DNA of 64,000 nt from Thermomicrobiales bacterium (lineage in GTDB: Bacteria > Chloroflexota > Chloroflexia > Thermomicrobiales > UBA6265), in assembly GCA_030447415.1 (NCBI GenBank), contig JAUJOZ010000016.1, positions 35,938 to 99,937 of the forward strand, written 5' to 3'. Positions within the stretch are counted from its first letter, which is position 1; each line of letters begins with the position of its first letter. Of the stretch, positions 54,098 through 64,000 are shown one piece after another. The notes below the pieces were generated by a model. The model saw only the letters and a program-made list of their open reading frames with translations. It was not told the DNA's origin and ran no database searches. The position numbers were made by a program, and so were the translations under genes.

Positions 54098-55063
54098 GTG
54101 AGCACTGTGGCAGGCCCCCAGGTCGTCCTTGAGCAAGCTGAGCAGGCCGACCGCCTCAGCATCGTGGTCGGCGCCGCCACCGACACGGGCGGCCGCAGCG
54201 AAAACGAAGACGCCATCTTCGTCGGGGATCTTCCACCGGTTCCGTCGGCCGCTGAAACGGGCCTGGACCAGGGTGTCGTGGAGAGTGGCTTCCTCCTTGC
54301 CGTCGCTGACGGTATGGGCGGCTATCAGCGCGGCGAGGTCGCAAGCCGGCTCGCGATCGAGTCGCTCCAGCGGGCGTTGGCCGACGACCCGGGCGCGGAC
54401 ACCGCGCTGCTGCTCAAACAGGCGTTCCGAGAAGCGAATCGTGAGATTTTTGCCAACGGCCATGCCGGCGGGTCGGATCAGATTTTGGGGACCACTCTGG
54501 TCGCCGCGGTGATCCGGGGCAAATATCTGACGATCGCAAACATTGGCGACAGCCGCGCCTACCTGCTTCGAGCCAATCAACTGACGCAGATCACCAGGGA
54601 CCACTCGCTTGTCCAGGAGCAGGTGTCGCAGGGGACGCTGACGCCCAGGGAGGCGCGCGAGAGCCGGCACCGCAACGTGCTGACGCAGGGACTCGGACTC
54701 CGCGAGACGCTCGATAAGAAGATGCCGAGCATCTTCGAGTTGACGCTGCTGCCCGAAGACCGGCTCCTCCTCTGCAGCGACGGCTTCTATGATGTCGTCC
54801 GTGACGAGGATTTCGTGGAGACCCTGATCGAGCGCGACCCCCCGGATGCGGCGAGGCAGCTCGTGGACCTGGCGGTGGAGCGTGGCACGACAGACAACGT
54901 CAGCGCCGTCGTTGCCGGGGTCTTGCCGGCGCGGGTCGCCCTGCGTGAGCCGGTGCTAGCGGACGGCCCGGCGGGCGACCGGCCGGGCTATCTGGTGCCG
55001 CTCGTGGTGTTGAGTATCGTCCTCTTCGTGGCGCTTGTCCTGCTGGCATTGACCGTTCTGTAG
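54098..55063 (+). CDS. PP2C-family Ser/Thr protein phosphatase with C-terminal membrane anchor
   Basis: 321 residues from the GTG at 54098 (GGGAG just upstream; the ATG at 54056 lies in the promoter). Metal-dependent phosphatase motifs: GGRSENEDAIF, LLAVADGMGG, GTTLVAAVI, IANIGDSRAYLLR, LLLCSDGFYDVV, RGTTDNVSAVV. A C-terminal helix (VPLVVLSIVLFVALVLLALT) anchors it. It dephosphorylates Thr/Ser proteins and may counter the kinase signalling read by the two FHA proteins. The amidohydrolase gene follows after 56 bases. Confidence 0.92.
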   Translation: MSTVAGPQVVLEQAEQADRLSIVVGAATDTGGRSENEDAIFVGDLPPVPSAAETGLDQGVVESGFLLAVADGMGGYQRGEVASRLAIESLQRALADDPGADTALLLKQAFREANREIFANGHAGGSDQILGTTLVAAVIRGKYLTIANIGDSRAYLLRANQLTQITRDHSLVQEQVSQGTLTPREARESRHRNVLTQGLGLRETLDKKMPSIFELTLLPEDRLLLCSDGFYDVVRDEDFVETLIERDPPDAARQLVDLAVERGTTDNVSAVVAGVLPARVALREPVLADGPAGDRPGYLVPLVVLSIVLFVALVLLALTVL

Positions 55064-55119
55064 GACGCGGGACGCGCCCACGCCTGAGCGCGAGGCCGCT
55101 ACTGTCGGTCGGGAGCGCG

Positions 55120-56010
55120 GTGAGCCGGGAAACGGTCGTCGACGCCCACACCCACGTCTTTCCGCCCGAGGTGGCTCATGATCGCGCGGCGTTCGCTGGG
55201 CGGGACGGTTGGTTCGCACATCTGTACGACGATCCACGAGCAACTATTGCCAGCGCTGGGGATCTCCTCGCGAGCATGGCGGCCGCGGGGGTGACCCAGG
55301 CGGTGGCTTGCGGTTTTCCGTGGCGAGACCTGGGCCTCTGCCGCGAACACAACGCCTATCTCGATGCGGTCGCGCGGACAAGTCGGGGCAGGCTCGCGTG
55401 GCTCGCGACGGTGCCCCCTGGACTCGGGCCTGACGCGGCGGCGGAGGCCCAGCGCTGCCTCGATCTCGGCGCGGCAGGCCTCGGGGAGCTCAACGCGGAC
55501 GCCCAGGGTTTCGACTGGCGCGAGCCCGCCTCCCTTGCCGCGGTCGTGGACGTCTGCGTTGCACGCGACCGGCCGCTGCTCCTCCACGCGAGCGAGCCGG
55601 TTGGACACGAGTACCGGGGGAAAGGTACCGCCACGCCGGATCGGCTGCTTCCGTTCCTCAGCGCCTTCCCGAATCTCCGCGTCGTACTCGCGCATTGGGG
55701 CGGTGGCCTGCCGTTTTACGAGCTAATGCCGGAGGTCGCCGCGGTCGCGGCCCGAGTCGTCTACGATTCCGCGGCGTCGACGTACCTGTACCGACCGCAG
55801 GTGTTTCGCACGGTGCTCGACATCGTTGGTCCGGAGCGGGTGATGTTCGGCAGTGACTTCCCGGTCTTGCGGCAGGCCCCCTTTCTCCGCCGCGTGCGCG
55901 AGGCAGGCCTGCGGACCGACGAGGCGACGCTCGTGCTCGCCGACACGGCGCGGCAGCTATACGGGCTCGTGCCGCCGACACCGCATCAAGCGGACGAAGA
56001 TTCCACATGA
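55120..56010 (+). CDS. Amidohydrolase-family 2 metal-dependent hydrolase
   Basis: 296 residues from a GTG with GGAG upstream. Barrel metal motifs: VDAHTHVFPPE at the start, LLLHASEPVG near 152, VVLAHWGGGLPF near 190, FGSDFPVLRQAP near 245. This is the ACMSD-like hydrolase/decarboxylase group; substrate unknown. Its stop overlaps ruvA (ATGA). Confidence 0.85.
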   Translation: MSRETVVDAHTHVFPPEVAHDRAAFAGRDGWFAHLYDDPRATIASAGDLLASMAAAGVTQAVACGFPWRDLGLCREHNAYLDAVARTSRGRLAWLATVPPGLGPDAAAEAQRCLDLGAAGLGELNADAQGFDWREPASLAAVVDVCVARDRPLLLHASEPVGHEYRGKGTATPDRLLPFLSAFPNLRVVLAHWGGGLPFYELMPEVAAVAARVVYDSAASTYLYRPQVFRTVLDIVGPERVMFGSDFPVLRQAPFLRRVREAGLRTDEATLVLADTARQLYGLVPPTPHQADEDST

Positions 56011-56591
56011 TCGCTGGGCTGCGCGGCCGCCTCGAGGGCAAGGGCGCCGATTCTCTTCTCGTCGACGTCGGTGGCGTCGTGCTTCGGGTGGGGACGAGCG
56101 CGACCACCCTTGGTGACGTGGGAGAGGTCGGGGAGACGGTGCGGATGTACACGCACCTCTTCGTCCGCGAAGACCAGTTGACGCTGTACGGCTTTGCTAG
56201 TGCCGACGAGCTGCGGTTGTTTGAAACCCTGATCGGCGTCACGGGCGTGGGACCCCGCCTCGCCTGCGCCATCCTCTCGCACGTCCGGTCCGATATCCTC
56301 TACGACGCCATCGCCAATGAGAACGACGCCTTCCTGGCGACAGTGCCCGGCGTTGGCCGAAAGACCGCCGCGCGTCTCATTCTGGAGCTGCGGGGCAAGC
56401 TGGTCCCGTCCGACGCGGCGGTGGGCGCCAAGGCGGCGGGCCGCGACGATGCCGAGGTCGTCGAGGCGCTCAAGGCGCTGGGATACACGCCGGCGGAGGC
56501 ACACGGCGCGGTGATGCGCCTCCCGCGAGAGCCGGGCGCGTCGCCCGAGGCCCGAGTCCTCGCCGCGCTACGGGAGCTGGCACCGGGGTAG
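56007..56591 (+). CDS. ruvA: Holliday junction helicase subunit RuvA
   Basis: 194 residues, ATG overlapping the previous stop. OB-fold N-terminus (MIAGLRGRLEGKGADSLLVD), YTHLFVREDQLTLYGF, two helix-hairpin-helix motifs (LIGVTGVGPRLACAILSH; VPGVGRKTAARLILELRGKL), and domain III binding RuvB (EVVEALKALGYTPAEAHGAV). RuvA tetramers clamp four-way junctions. ruvB and ruvC are not adjacent. A weak 8-bp hairpin (56579-56586 with 56609-56616) spans the stop; nothing else is seen to 56802. Confidence 0.95.
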   Translation: MIAGLRGRLEGKGADSLLVDVGGVVLRVGTSATTLGDVGEVGETVRMYTHLFVREDQLTLYGFASADELRLFETLIGVTGVGPRLACAILSHVRSDILYDAIANENDAFLATVPGVGRKTAARLILELRGKLVPSDAAVGAKAAGRDDAEVVEALKALGYTPAEAHGAVMRLPREPGASPEARVLAALRELAPG

Positions 56592-56802
56592 GCGCACCGC
56601 CCAACCGGCCGGTGCCGAGGTTTATGGCTTGGTGCCATCCGCCTCGCGTCGCGCCGGCACGTTGCCGGGGACGAACGCCCGGGTGCTGACGGCTCGGGCC
56701 GCCGAATCGCCTTGCGAGCGGAGTGTGACCGCCTGAGTGGCCGCGGGCCGAGTGTCCGGCGGGCACCGTTCGTATCCGTCGCCCACGTGGCCGGATCGCC
56801 GT

Positions 56803-58158
56803 CTACTGCTCCAGCCGACGCTCGATGGCTCGGGCGTGGGCCGTTAGGCCTTCCGCACGCGCGAGGGTCACCGTGGTCGGACCGAGGCGTTCGAGCGCTC
56901 GACGATTGGCGGCGGCGAGGCTGATCACCTTGGTAAATTCGCCGACATGGATAGGAGACGAGAACCGAGCCGTGCCGCCGGTCGGCATGACGTGGCTCGG
57001 ACCAGCAGCGTAGTCGCCGAGCGCTTCCGGGCTGTCCTCACCCACGAACACCCCACCGGCGTGCCGGACGAGCGGCACCGCCGCCCATGGGTCGCGCAAG
57101 AGCAGACAGAGGTGCTCAGGGGCGTAGGCATTGGCGAGCTCCAACGCCGTCTCGACGGTAGGAACGACCACGATCAAACCGTTGGTCCTCAGCGCCTGAC
57201 TCGCGATCGCCCGCCGCTCCAGCGACGAGAGCTGGGTATCAAGCTCGCGTCCAACGGTCGCTGCCAGCGCCGGGCTCGTGGTGAGCAGGATGGCGCTGGC
57301 CATTGGGTCGTGCTCGGCCTGGGCGAGCATGTCGGCGGCGACAAGCGCCGGGTCGGCGCTCTCATCCGCCACGAGGAGCGTCTCGGTCGGTCCTGGCAGC
57401 TGGTCGATGGCGACGGCTCCAAACACCCGCCGCTTCGCGAGTACGACGAAGATGTTGCCCGGACCGAAGATCTTGTCGACGTGGGGCACCGTCTCGGTGC
57501 CGTAGGCCATCGCGGCGATCGCCTGAGCGCCGCCGATGCGGTAGACGCGGTCGACATTCGCGATTTGCGCCGCGGCAAGGATCAGAGGCGACACCTCCCC
57601 GTCCGTCGCAGGTGGGGTGCAGACGATGATCTCGCCGACGCCCGCCACGCGGGCGGGGATCGCGGTCATCAGGAGGGACGACGGGTAGACGGCCGAGCCA
57701 CCTGGGGTATAGACGCCCACGCGATCGAGCGGGCGGACGATCTGGCCCAGCGCGCCCTCATCGGAGTAGTCGATCCAGGATGTCCGGAGATGCTTGCGGT
57801 GGAAGGAGGCGATCTGCTCGGCCGCGAGGGAGAGGGCATCGCGTAGCTCGCGATCCAGCGACGCGAGAGCCGCTTCCCACGTTGGACGGGGAACCTCGAG
57901 GTCCGCGGGCGCGGCCCCGTCGAACGCCTCCGTGTAGCGACGCACCGCGGCGTCGCCATGCCGCTGCACGTCGCTCAAGATCCGGGCGACGACCTCGTCG
58001 CCGGAAAGGTCGGCCCCGAACACCCGGCAGATCCCGTCGCGAACCACCGGCGAGAGTGCCGTTTCTTCGAATCCCCGCTGCCGCGTCAGCGCGGCCCGCG
58101 CCTCGCCCAGGTCGGTGATCGTCGTGACGACCGACGAAGTACCGGCGGCGGTGGTCAT
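56803..58158 (-). CDS. hisD: Histidinol dehydrogenase
   Basis: HisD oxidises histidinol to histidine in two NAD-dependent steps. 451 residues. Signatures: RVGVYTPGGSAVYPSSLLMT, IIVCTPPATDGEV, RIGGAQAIAAMAYGTETVPH, DKIFGPGNIFVVLAKRRVFG, MLAQAEHDPMASAILLT with zinc-ligand His, and YAPEHLCLLL. No other his gene is adjacent, though a PHP phosphatase of the histidinol-phosphate type lies at 5.2 kb. Confidence 0.95.
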   Translation of the reverse strand: MTTAAGTSSVVTTITDLGEARAALTRQRGFEETALSPVVRDGICRVFGADLSGDEVVARILSDVQRHGDAAVRRYTEAFDGAAPADLEVPRPTWEAALASLDRELRDALSLAAEQIASFHRKHLRTSWIDYSDEGALGQIVRPLDRVGVYTPGGSAVYPSSLLMTAIPARVAGVGEIIVCTPPATDGEVSPLILAAAQIANVDRVYRIGGAQAIAAMAYGTETVPHVDKIFGPGNIFVVLAKRRVFGAVAIDQLPGPTETLLVADESADPALVAADMLAQAEHDPMASAILLTTSPALAATVGRELDTQLSSLERRAIASQALRTNGLIVVVPTVETALELANAYAPEHLCLLLRDPWAAVPLVRHAGGVFVGEDSPEALGDYAAGPSHVMPTGGTARFSSPIHVGEFTKVISLAAANRRALERLGPTTVTLARAEGLTAHARAIERRLEQ

Positions 58159-58237
58159 GGCGAACCTGCCTCTCGCGTTGCAAAACGTGGCGTCGGAGGC
58201 GAACCGGGCGCTCGCTCGTCCCTAGTGATCGGCGCCA

Positions 58238-60679
58238 TCAGGCGCGCAATGCGCCATCCACCCGCTGTGCCAGAACCTTCGCGATCCGCCCCCGGACCTT
58301 GTCAAGCTCCGTGTCGGTGAGCGCGCGATCCGGCGCCGTAAAGGTGACGCGGTAGGCCAGGCTCTTCCGGCCCTCGCCAAGCTGAGGACCCCGGTAGATA
58401 TCGAACAGGGAAATGCCCGTGGCGAGCGCGCCCGCCCCTGCCTGCAGGGCCCGCTCCACGTCGGCCGCCGGCGTTTCCTCCGCCACCACGACGGCAAAGT
58501 CCTGCTGGACCGGGAGGAAGCGCGGAACCCGCACCTCCGCCGGGGTCCTGTTGAGGTGATTGAGGAGGGCGTCAAGATCGATCTCTGCGACGGCAACGCG
58601 ACGCACGCCCAAATCCAACCGGTCCGCGATGTCGGGTCGTAGCTCGCCGAGCAGCGCGAGCCTTTGATCGCCCACACAGAGAGCCGCGGCACGGCCAGGA
58701 TGAAGGGCGGCGTGCTGGGTTTGTTCGAACCGGGGGTCGCGCACGCCGAGGCCCGAGAGCAATGCCTCTAACGCCCCCTTGAGGTCGAAGAAGTCCATCT
58801 CCCCCTCAGTCCCGAACCGGCTTACCGGCTCCCGCCGGCCGGCCGTGACCAGCGCGGCCACGCTTGGCTCCCGAGGTAACGTGTCACGGCCGCGCGGCAG
58901 GTAGACGCGGGCGAGCTCAAAGAGCCGCACGCCCGGCTCGTGCTTCAAGTTCGACGCGGCGATCTCTGCCAGCGCCGGAAGCAGGGTCGGCCGCAAGAGC
59001 GCGCGATCACTCTGCAGAGGATTTCTGAGGCGAAGCAGGTCGGCGAGCGGTGCCTGGTGGACGAAGCCGGCCGCCCCTTCCGCCGGAGCGAGTGCCCCCA
59101 GCATCGCTTCGGAGACGGTGACGTACGTGATCGTCTCGTCGAAACCGGCCGCCGTCAGGACGCCCCGGGCCGCTGCCTGTAGGCGGTGCATCGGGTCGCG
59201 TCGGATGGGCACCGCGCGGCCGGCCGGCAGGGTTTCGGGCAGCGCCTCGTAGCCGACGACGCGAGCTACCTCCTCGACCACGTCAGCCGGGAGTGTGACG
59301 TCCTGACGATACGTCGGCACGGTGACCCGCAGAGTCGCCCGGTCACCTTCTCCGTGCAGGGCCGGCGCGAAGCCAAGGCGGGTCAGCACGTCGAGAACCG
59401 TCGCCGCTTCGTACCGCACGCCGAGGAGTCGTTCGATCTCGGTGAACGGGAGCGTTAGGTCCGACGGCAGAACCGGAACCGGGTAGACATCGCGCACCTC
59501 CGTGACGCGACTGCCGGGGCAGAGGTCGAGGATCAAGCGCGTCGCCCGGGCGGCGGCGTCCACGACGAGGTTCGGATCCAACCCGCGCTCGAACCGGGCC
59601 GATGCGTCGGTGCGCAGCTTGAGCGTTCGGGCCGTGCGACGGACCGATTTCATGTCAAAGTTTGCCGACTCCAGCAGGATCGTCGTCGTGGCGTCGTCGA
59701 CCTCGCTGTCGACCCCGCCCATGACACCCGCAATGGCGACGGCTCGCTCGGCATCGGCGATGACCAGCATGTCGGATGACAGTTCCCGACCCTGATGGTC
59801 AAGGGTCTCGATCGTTTCGCCAGGCGCCGCTCGCCGGACGACGATGCGGCCTTCCCGCAGGCGGGTGTGGTCGAAGGCGTGCAGTGGCTGGCCCCACTCG
59901 AGCATGACGTAGTTCGTGATGTCGACGATGTTGTTGACCGGCCGCAAGCCGGCGGCCGTGAGTCGCCGTGTCAGCCACGCCGGCGACGGGCCCACGTTGA
60001 CTCCCTCGATGACCACGCCGGCGTACCGCCGGCAGAGGTCCGGGGCATCGACTCGCACCAGGACCTCGTTCCCGGCCGGGCTGAGATCGGCGGTGGGGGG
60101 AGCGTTCAGCGGAGCGCCCGTCAGAGCGGCGGCCTCACGGGCGATGCCGAGGACCGAGAAGGCGTGAACCAGGTTCGGCGTGATCTCGAATTCGATGACC
60201 GTGTCTCCGAGCCACGCCGAGAGCGGCTGTCCGACCGGTGCCTCCGGCTCAAGGACCAAGATCCCCGCGTGTTCCTCCGACAGGCCGAGCTCCTTCTCGG
60301 AGCAGACCATCCCCTCCGAGCGCACCCCGCGGATGACGCCCGGCTTGAGCGTGGTGTACTGGCGCCCCTCGGCGTGCCCGTCGATCAACCGGGCGCCGGC
60401 GAGCGCGAGCGCGACCTTCTGGCCCGGGGCGATGTTCGGCGCGCCGGTGACGACGGTGAGCCGATGCTCGCCGGCGTCGATCTCGGCCAGGACGAGGCGG
60501 TCGGCGTTCGGATGGCGCTCGACACGCTGGACCGAGCCAACGTAGATCTTTGCCCAGTCGCTGCCGACGTGCTCGATCTTCTCGGCTTCGAGTCCGGCCA
60601 TGGTCAGCCGGTGCGCGAGGTCCTCGGGCGCGAGCGCGCTCTCCACGAAGTCCCGGAGCCAGCTGCGGGGGATCTTCAT
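58238..60679 (-). CDS. pheT: Phenylalanyl-tRNA synthetase beta chain
   Basis: 813 residues from the ATG at 60679. N-terminal MKIPRSWLRDFVE, EMAP-type RNA-binding domain near 45-150, B3/B4 editing domain near 210-370 (NIVDITNYVMLEWGQPLHAF), B5 domain, a catalytic-like core (AAARGVLTAAGFDETITYVT), and a C-terminal anticodon-binding FDX-ACB domain. With PheS it charges tRNA-Phe. Second gene of the T-box-controlled pheST operon; 16 bases after pheS. Confidence 0.95.
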   Translation of the reverse strand: MKIPRSWLRDFVESALAPEDLAHRLTMAGLEAEKIEHVGSDWAKIYVGSVQRVERHPNADRLVLAEIDAGEHRLTVVTGAPNIAPGQKVALALAGARLIDGHAEGRQYTTLKPGVIRGVRSEGMVCSEKELGLSEEHAGILVLEPEAPVGQPLSAWLGDTVIEFEITPNLVHAFSVLGIAREAAALTGAPLNAPPTADLSPAGNEVLVRVDAPDLCRRYAGVVIEGVNVGPSPAWLTRRLTAAGLRPVNNIVDITNYVMLEWGQPLHAFDHTRLREGRIVVRRAAPGETIETLDHQGRELSSDMLVIADAERAVAIAGVMGGVDSEVDDATTTILLESANFDMKSVRRTARTLKLRTDASARFERGLDPNLVVDAAARATRLILDLCPGSRVTEVRDVYPVPVLPSDLTLPFTEIERLLGVRYEAATVLDVLTRLGFAPALHGEGDRATLRVTVPTYRQDVTLPADVVEEVARVVGYEALPETLPAGRAVPIRRDPMHRLQAAARGVLTAAGFDETITYVTVSEAMLGALAPAEGAAGFVHQAPLADLLRLRNPLQSDRALLRPTLLPALAEIAASNLKHEPGVRLFELARVYLPRGRDTLPREPSVAALVTAGRREPVSRFGTEGEMDFFDLKGALEALLSGLGVRDPRFEQTQHAALHPGRAAALCVGDQRLALLGELRPDIADRLDLGVRRVAVAEIDLDALLNHLNRTPAEVRVPRFLPVQQDFAVVVAEETPAADVERALQAGAGALATGISLFDIYRGPQLGEGRKSLAYRVTFTAPDRALTDTELDKVRGRIAKVLAQRVDGALRA

Positions 60680-60695
60680 GAGGCTCAGTCCTCGT

Positions 60696-61739
60696 TTAGA
60701 TGCTCGCGAACTGGCGCAGGAAGCGCAGGTCGTTGCCGGCGAAGGCGCGGACGTCGTCAACGCCGTACTTCATCATCACCATCCGCTCGATCCCCAGGCC
60801 GAAGGCGAAGCCGGTGTATTTCGCGGGATCGTAGCCAACTCCGGCTAAGACTTTGGGATGGACCATGCCCGCGCCACCCATCTCTAGCCAGCCTGAATGC
60901 TTACAGACGCGGCAGCCCTTCCCGCCGCAGACGGCGCAGTCGACGGCGAAGTCGACCCCTGGCTCGACGAACGGGAAGTAATCACACCGGAACCGGACCC
61001 GCCGCTCCGCCCCGAAGAGCTGGCGAGCGAGTTCCCCAAGCACTCCCTTGAGGTCGGCCAAGGTGATGTGCTCGTCAACGGCCAGCCCCTCGAGCTGGTG
61101 AAACATCCAGTCATGCGAGGCGTCCTGGGCCTCGTAGCGGTAGGCGCGACCAGGTACGACCACCCGCACGGGGGGCTTCGTCGCCTCCATAGTCCGAGCC
61201 TGCATTGGCGACGTATGAGTGCGGAGGACGATTTCCTCGTCGTTCGAGTCGACGACGATCGTGTCCCAAACGTCGCGGGCCGGATGGTCGCCGGGGATGT
61301 TGAGCAGGTCGAAGTTGTAGTGGGCGGTCGCGACTTCCGGACCGAACACGGTTTGGAAACCCATCAAGGCAAAGATGTCACTCAGCTCGTCGATCATCCG
61401 GGAGACCGGGTGGACCGTTCCAATCGTCGGGGCACGGCCCGGTAGGGTAACGTCGACGGCGTCCGCCGCCAATCGCCGCTCGAGGTCGGTTGCCGAGAGC
61501 TGACGCGCGCGCGCATCGTAAGCCGCGCTGAGTTCCGTCTTGAGGGAATTGGCGGCGCGCCCGGCGGCCGGTCGCTCGCCGGCCGGGACGCCCCCCAGGC
61601 CGCGTAGCACCTGTGTCAACTCGCCCTTCGGGCCGAGAAACGACCGCTCCCAGGAAGCAAGCCCATCGAGGTCGACCACCTCAGCCAGTGAGGCCGCAGC
61701 GCGGGCATGTAGGTCGTCGAGCTGAGCTTGAATCGTCAT
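60696..61739 (-). CDS. pheS: Phenylalanyl-tRNA synthetase alpha chain
   Basis: 347 residues from the ATG at 61739 (CACGGAG upstream). The frame continues to 62126 but only through the T-box leader. Class II core: PHTIGTVHPVSRMIDELSD-like motif, YRYEAQDASHDWMFHQLEG (motif 2), and a Cys-containing insert CAVCGGKGCRVCKHSGWLEM. C-terminal FGLGIERMVMMKYGVDDVR (motif 3). First gene of pheST. Confidence 0.96.
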   Translation of the reverse strand: MTIQAQLDDLHARAAASLAEVVDLDGLASWERSFLGPKGELTQVLRGLGGVPAGERPAAGRAANSLKTELSAAYDARARQLSATDLERRLAADAVDVTLPGRAPTIGTVHPVSRMIDELSDIFALMGFQTVFGPEVATAHYNFDLLNIPGDHPARDVWDTIVVDSNDEEIVLRTHTSPMQARTMEATKPPVRVVVPGRAYRYEAQDASHDWMFHQLEGLAVDEHITLADLKGVLGELARQLFGAERRVRFRCDYFPFVEPGVDFAVDCAVCGGKGCRVCKHSGWLEMGGAGMVHPKVLAGVGYDPAKYTGFAFGLGIERMVMMKYGVDDVRAFAGNDLRFLRQFASI

Positions 61740-61791
61740 GTCTCCGTGGTCCCGGTCGCTTGCCCGCAGCCGATGGGTCTTCACGGGCAAC

Positions 61792-61821
61792 AAAAAGACC
61801 CCTCGGCAGGGACGAGGGGTC
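61792..61821 (-). terminator. T-box intrinsic terminator
   Basis: A perfect 9-bp stem (61797-61805 with 61813-61821) with a 7-nt loop is followed on the minus strand by TTTTT (61792-61796): a classic Rho-independent terminator, competing with the T-box antiterminator. Confidence 0.92.
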
Positions 61822-62105
61822 GCCACGCGGTACCACCCTGCTTCGCCGGTCGCCCGGCGCGCTCGCCGGCCACATCGCGCGTCGGGACGGCTCGCGAACC
61901 GTCCGACCGAACGAATCGGCCTGCCCGGTAATGGCGGGCCACCAGGGGCGACTACCGGCGCGGGGTTCGCGCGTTCACCGCCCGGCTCGGGAGGGAACTT
62001 CCCCGCCGCGCGACCGCGGCGGCTTCCAGTCGGTGGCCCGCCTTCCCTGGTCGGCGCGACGACGGGTACTCGGCTCCGTCGACGCCGTTGGCGCTCTTCG
62101 ATTGG
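61792..62105 (-). ncRNA. T-box riboswitch leader of pheST
   Basis: The minus-strand leader contains the T-box core AGGGTGGTACCGCG (61826-61839), then an intrinsic terminator (61792-61821). Further upstream lies a stem I region with AGTA (about 62067-62070) and GGAAGTTCCC, giving the specifier UUC (61995-61997), a Phe codon. Uncharged tRNA-Phe would bind and switch the leader to antitermination, raising pheST expression when Phe-tRNA is low. Confidence 0.88.
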
Positions 62106-62108
62106 CGT

Positions 62109-62139
62109 CAGTATAGCAAAGGCCAACCAACCTATACTG
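62109..62139. promoter_or_regulatory. Inverted repeat carrying two divergent -10 elements
   Basis: CAGTATAG (62109-62116) and CTATACTG (62132-62139) are perfect mirror copies. Each reads as TATACT: toward pheST on the minus strand (TGCTATACT, extended -10, 62110-62118) and toward the Uma2 gene on the plus strand. Outer bases extend the repeat to 13 bp with one mismatch. The rest of the gap to 62334 holds no gene. Confidence 0.5.
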
Positions 62140-62243
62140 GCGCCGTGGACGCGGGGTCCAGGGCGCCGGCGGGGTGCGAAGTGCAGAGTGCGGCCTCCCG
62201 ACCATCCGTCGGCCTCCGACCCCTAGACACATCGCCCCCGTGA

Positions 62244-64000
<1,757 letters not shown>

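Noticed and set aside
59795..61051. 418-residue plus-strand open frame
   Set aside because: Antisense to pheT and pheS; composition of a GC-rich shadow.
61740..62126. N-terminal extension of pheS
   Set aside because: Covers the T-box and terminator; the ATG at 61739 has a ribosome site and the normal PheS start.

Overview
The window comes from a very GC-rich, thermophile-like bacterium. The closest fit is the Chloroflexota class Thermomicrobia (a Sphaerobacter-like lineage). The reasons are the content and organisation of its housekeeping genes, an actinobacterial/Gram-positive-type LexA box (CGAAC-N4-GTTCG), an HspR/HAIR heat-shock circuit, an LprG-like lipoprotein next to a large MFS pump, an LPxTG-like sorting signal, and Tat-dependent Cys-rich proteins whose leaders read FD.LT...(T)SRRR.L.GLLGGA. 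The taxonomic call is an inference from gene content; no 16S or 23S gene is present.

Layout. 0-3.4 kb: cell-envelope genes: the C-terminal stalk of an LPxTG-like surface protein, a Cys-rich ORF, and an SH3b/M23 cell-wall hydrolase. 3.5-9.6 kb: nadD-mscS, a PHP phosphatase, a membrane protein and gyrA (frameshifted). 9.8-15.4 kb: an Ino1 ORF fused in frame to an XRE HTH, then a four-gene PspA/SPFH membrane-stress operon. 15.6-20.9 kb: fabZ, gpsA, purA, hspR-dnaJ and a DUF4126 protein. 21-28.6 kb: the accessory part, with a large STAND/LuxR regulator, three tandem Tat-leader Cys-rich paralogues (two broken), a cupin, and decayed oxidoreductase genes. 28.6-40.9 kb: a membrane glycosyltransferase-like protein, lexA, mutS2, mfd, comEA-comEC, tRNA-Glu and a CvpA-CAP protein. 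41-50.7 kb: a nucleotidyltransferase, prmA, DUF512, DUF167, GT2, a VanW protein, two FHA proteins and a membrane protein. 50.8-64 kb: rpe, an MFS/lipoprotein pair, a PP2C phosphatase, an amidohydrolase, ruvA, hisD, pheST behind a T-box, a Uma2-type protein, and the 5' part of eno.

How the parts work together. Genome maintenance is heavily represented (gyrA, lexA, mutS2, mfd, ruvA, comEA/EC). lexA carries a textbook promoter with an SOS box in its spacer. dnaJ-hspR is preceded by a HAIR-like operator lying on its own promoter, so it is probably autorepressed. pheST is controlled by a T-box with a UUC specifier. The PspA operon, VanW, M23, CAP and lipoprotein genes point to envelope upkeep in a single-membrane cell.

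Several genes, including essential gyrA, are interrupted by single-base losses, often in short C/G runs. Part of the apparent pseudogenisation may therefore be sequence error. I found no CRISPR array, prophage, insertion sequence or rRNA gene. The most promising undescribed unit is the STAND regulator next to the Tat-exported Cys-rich array (21.0-26.6 kb).
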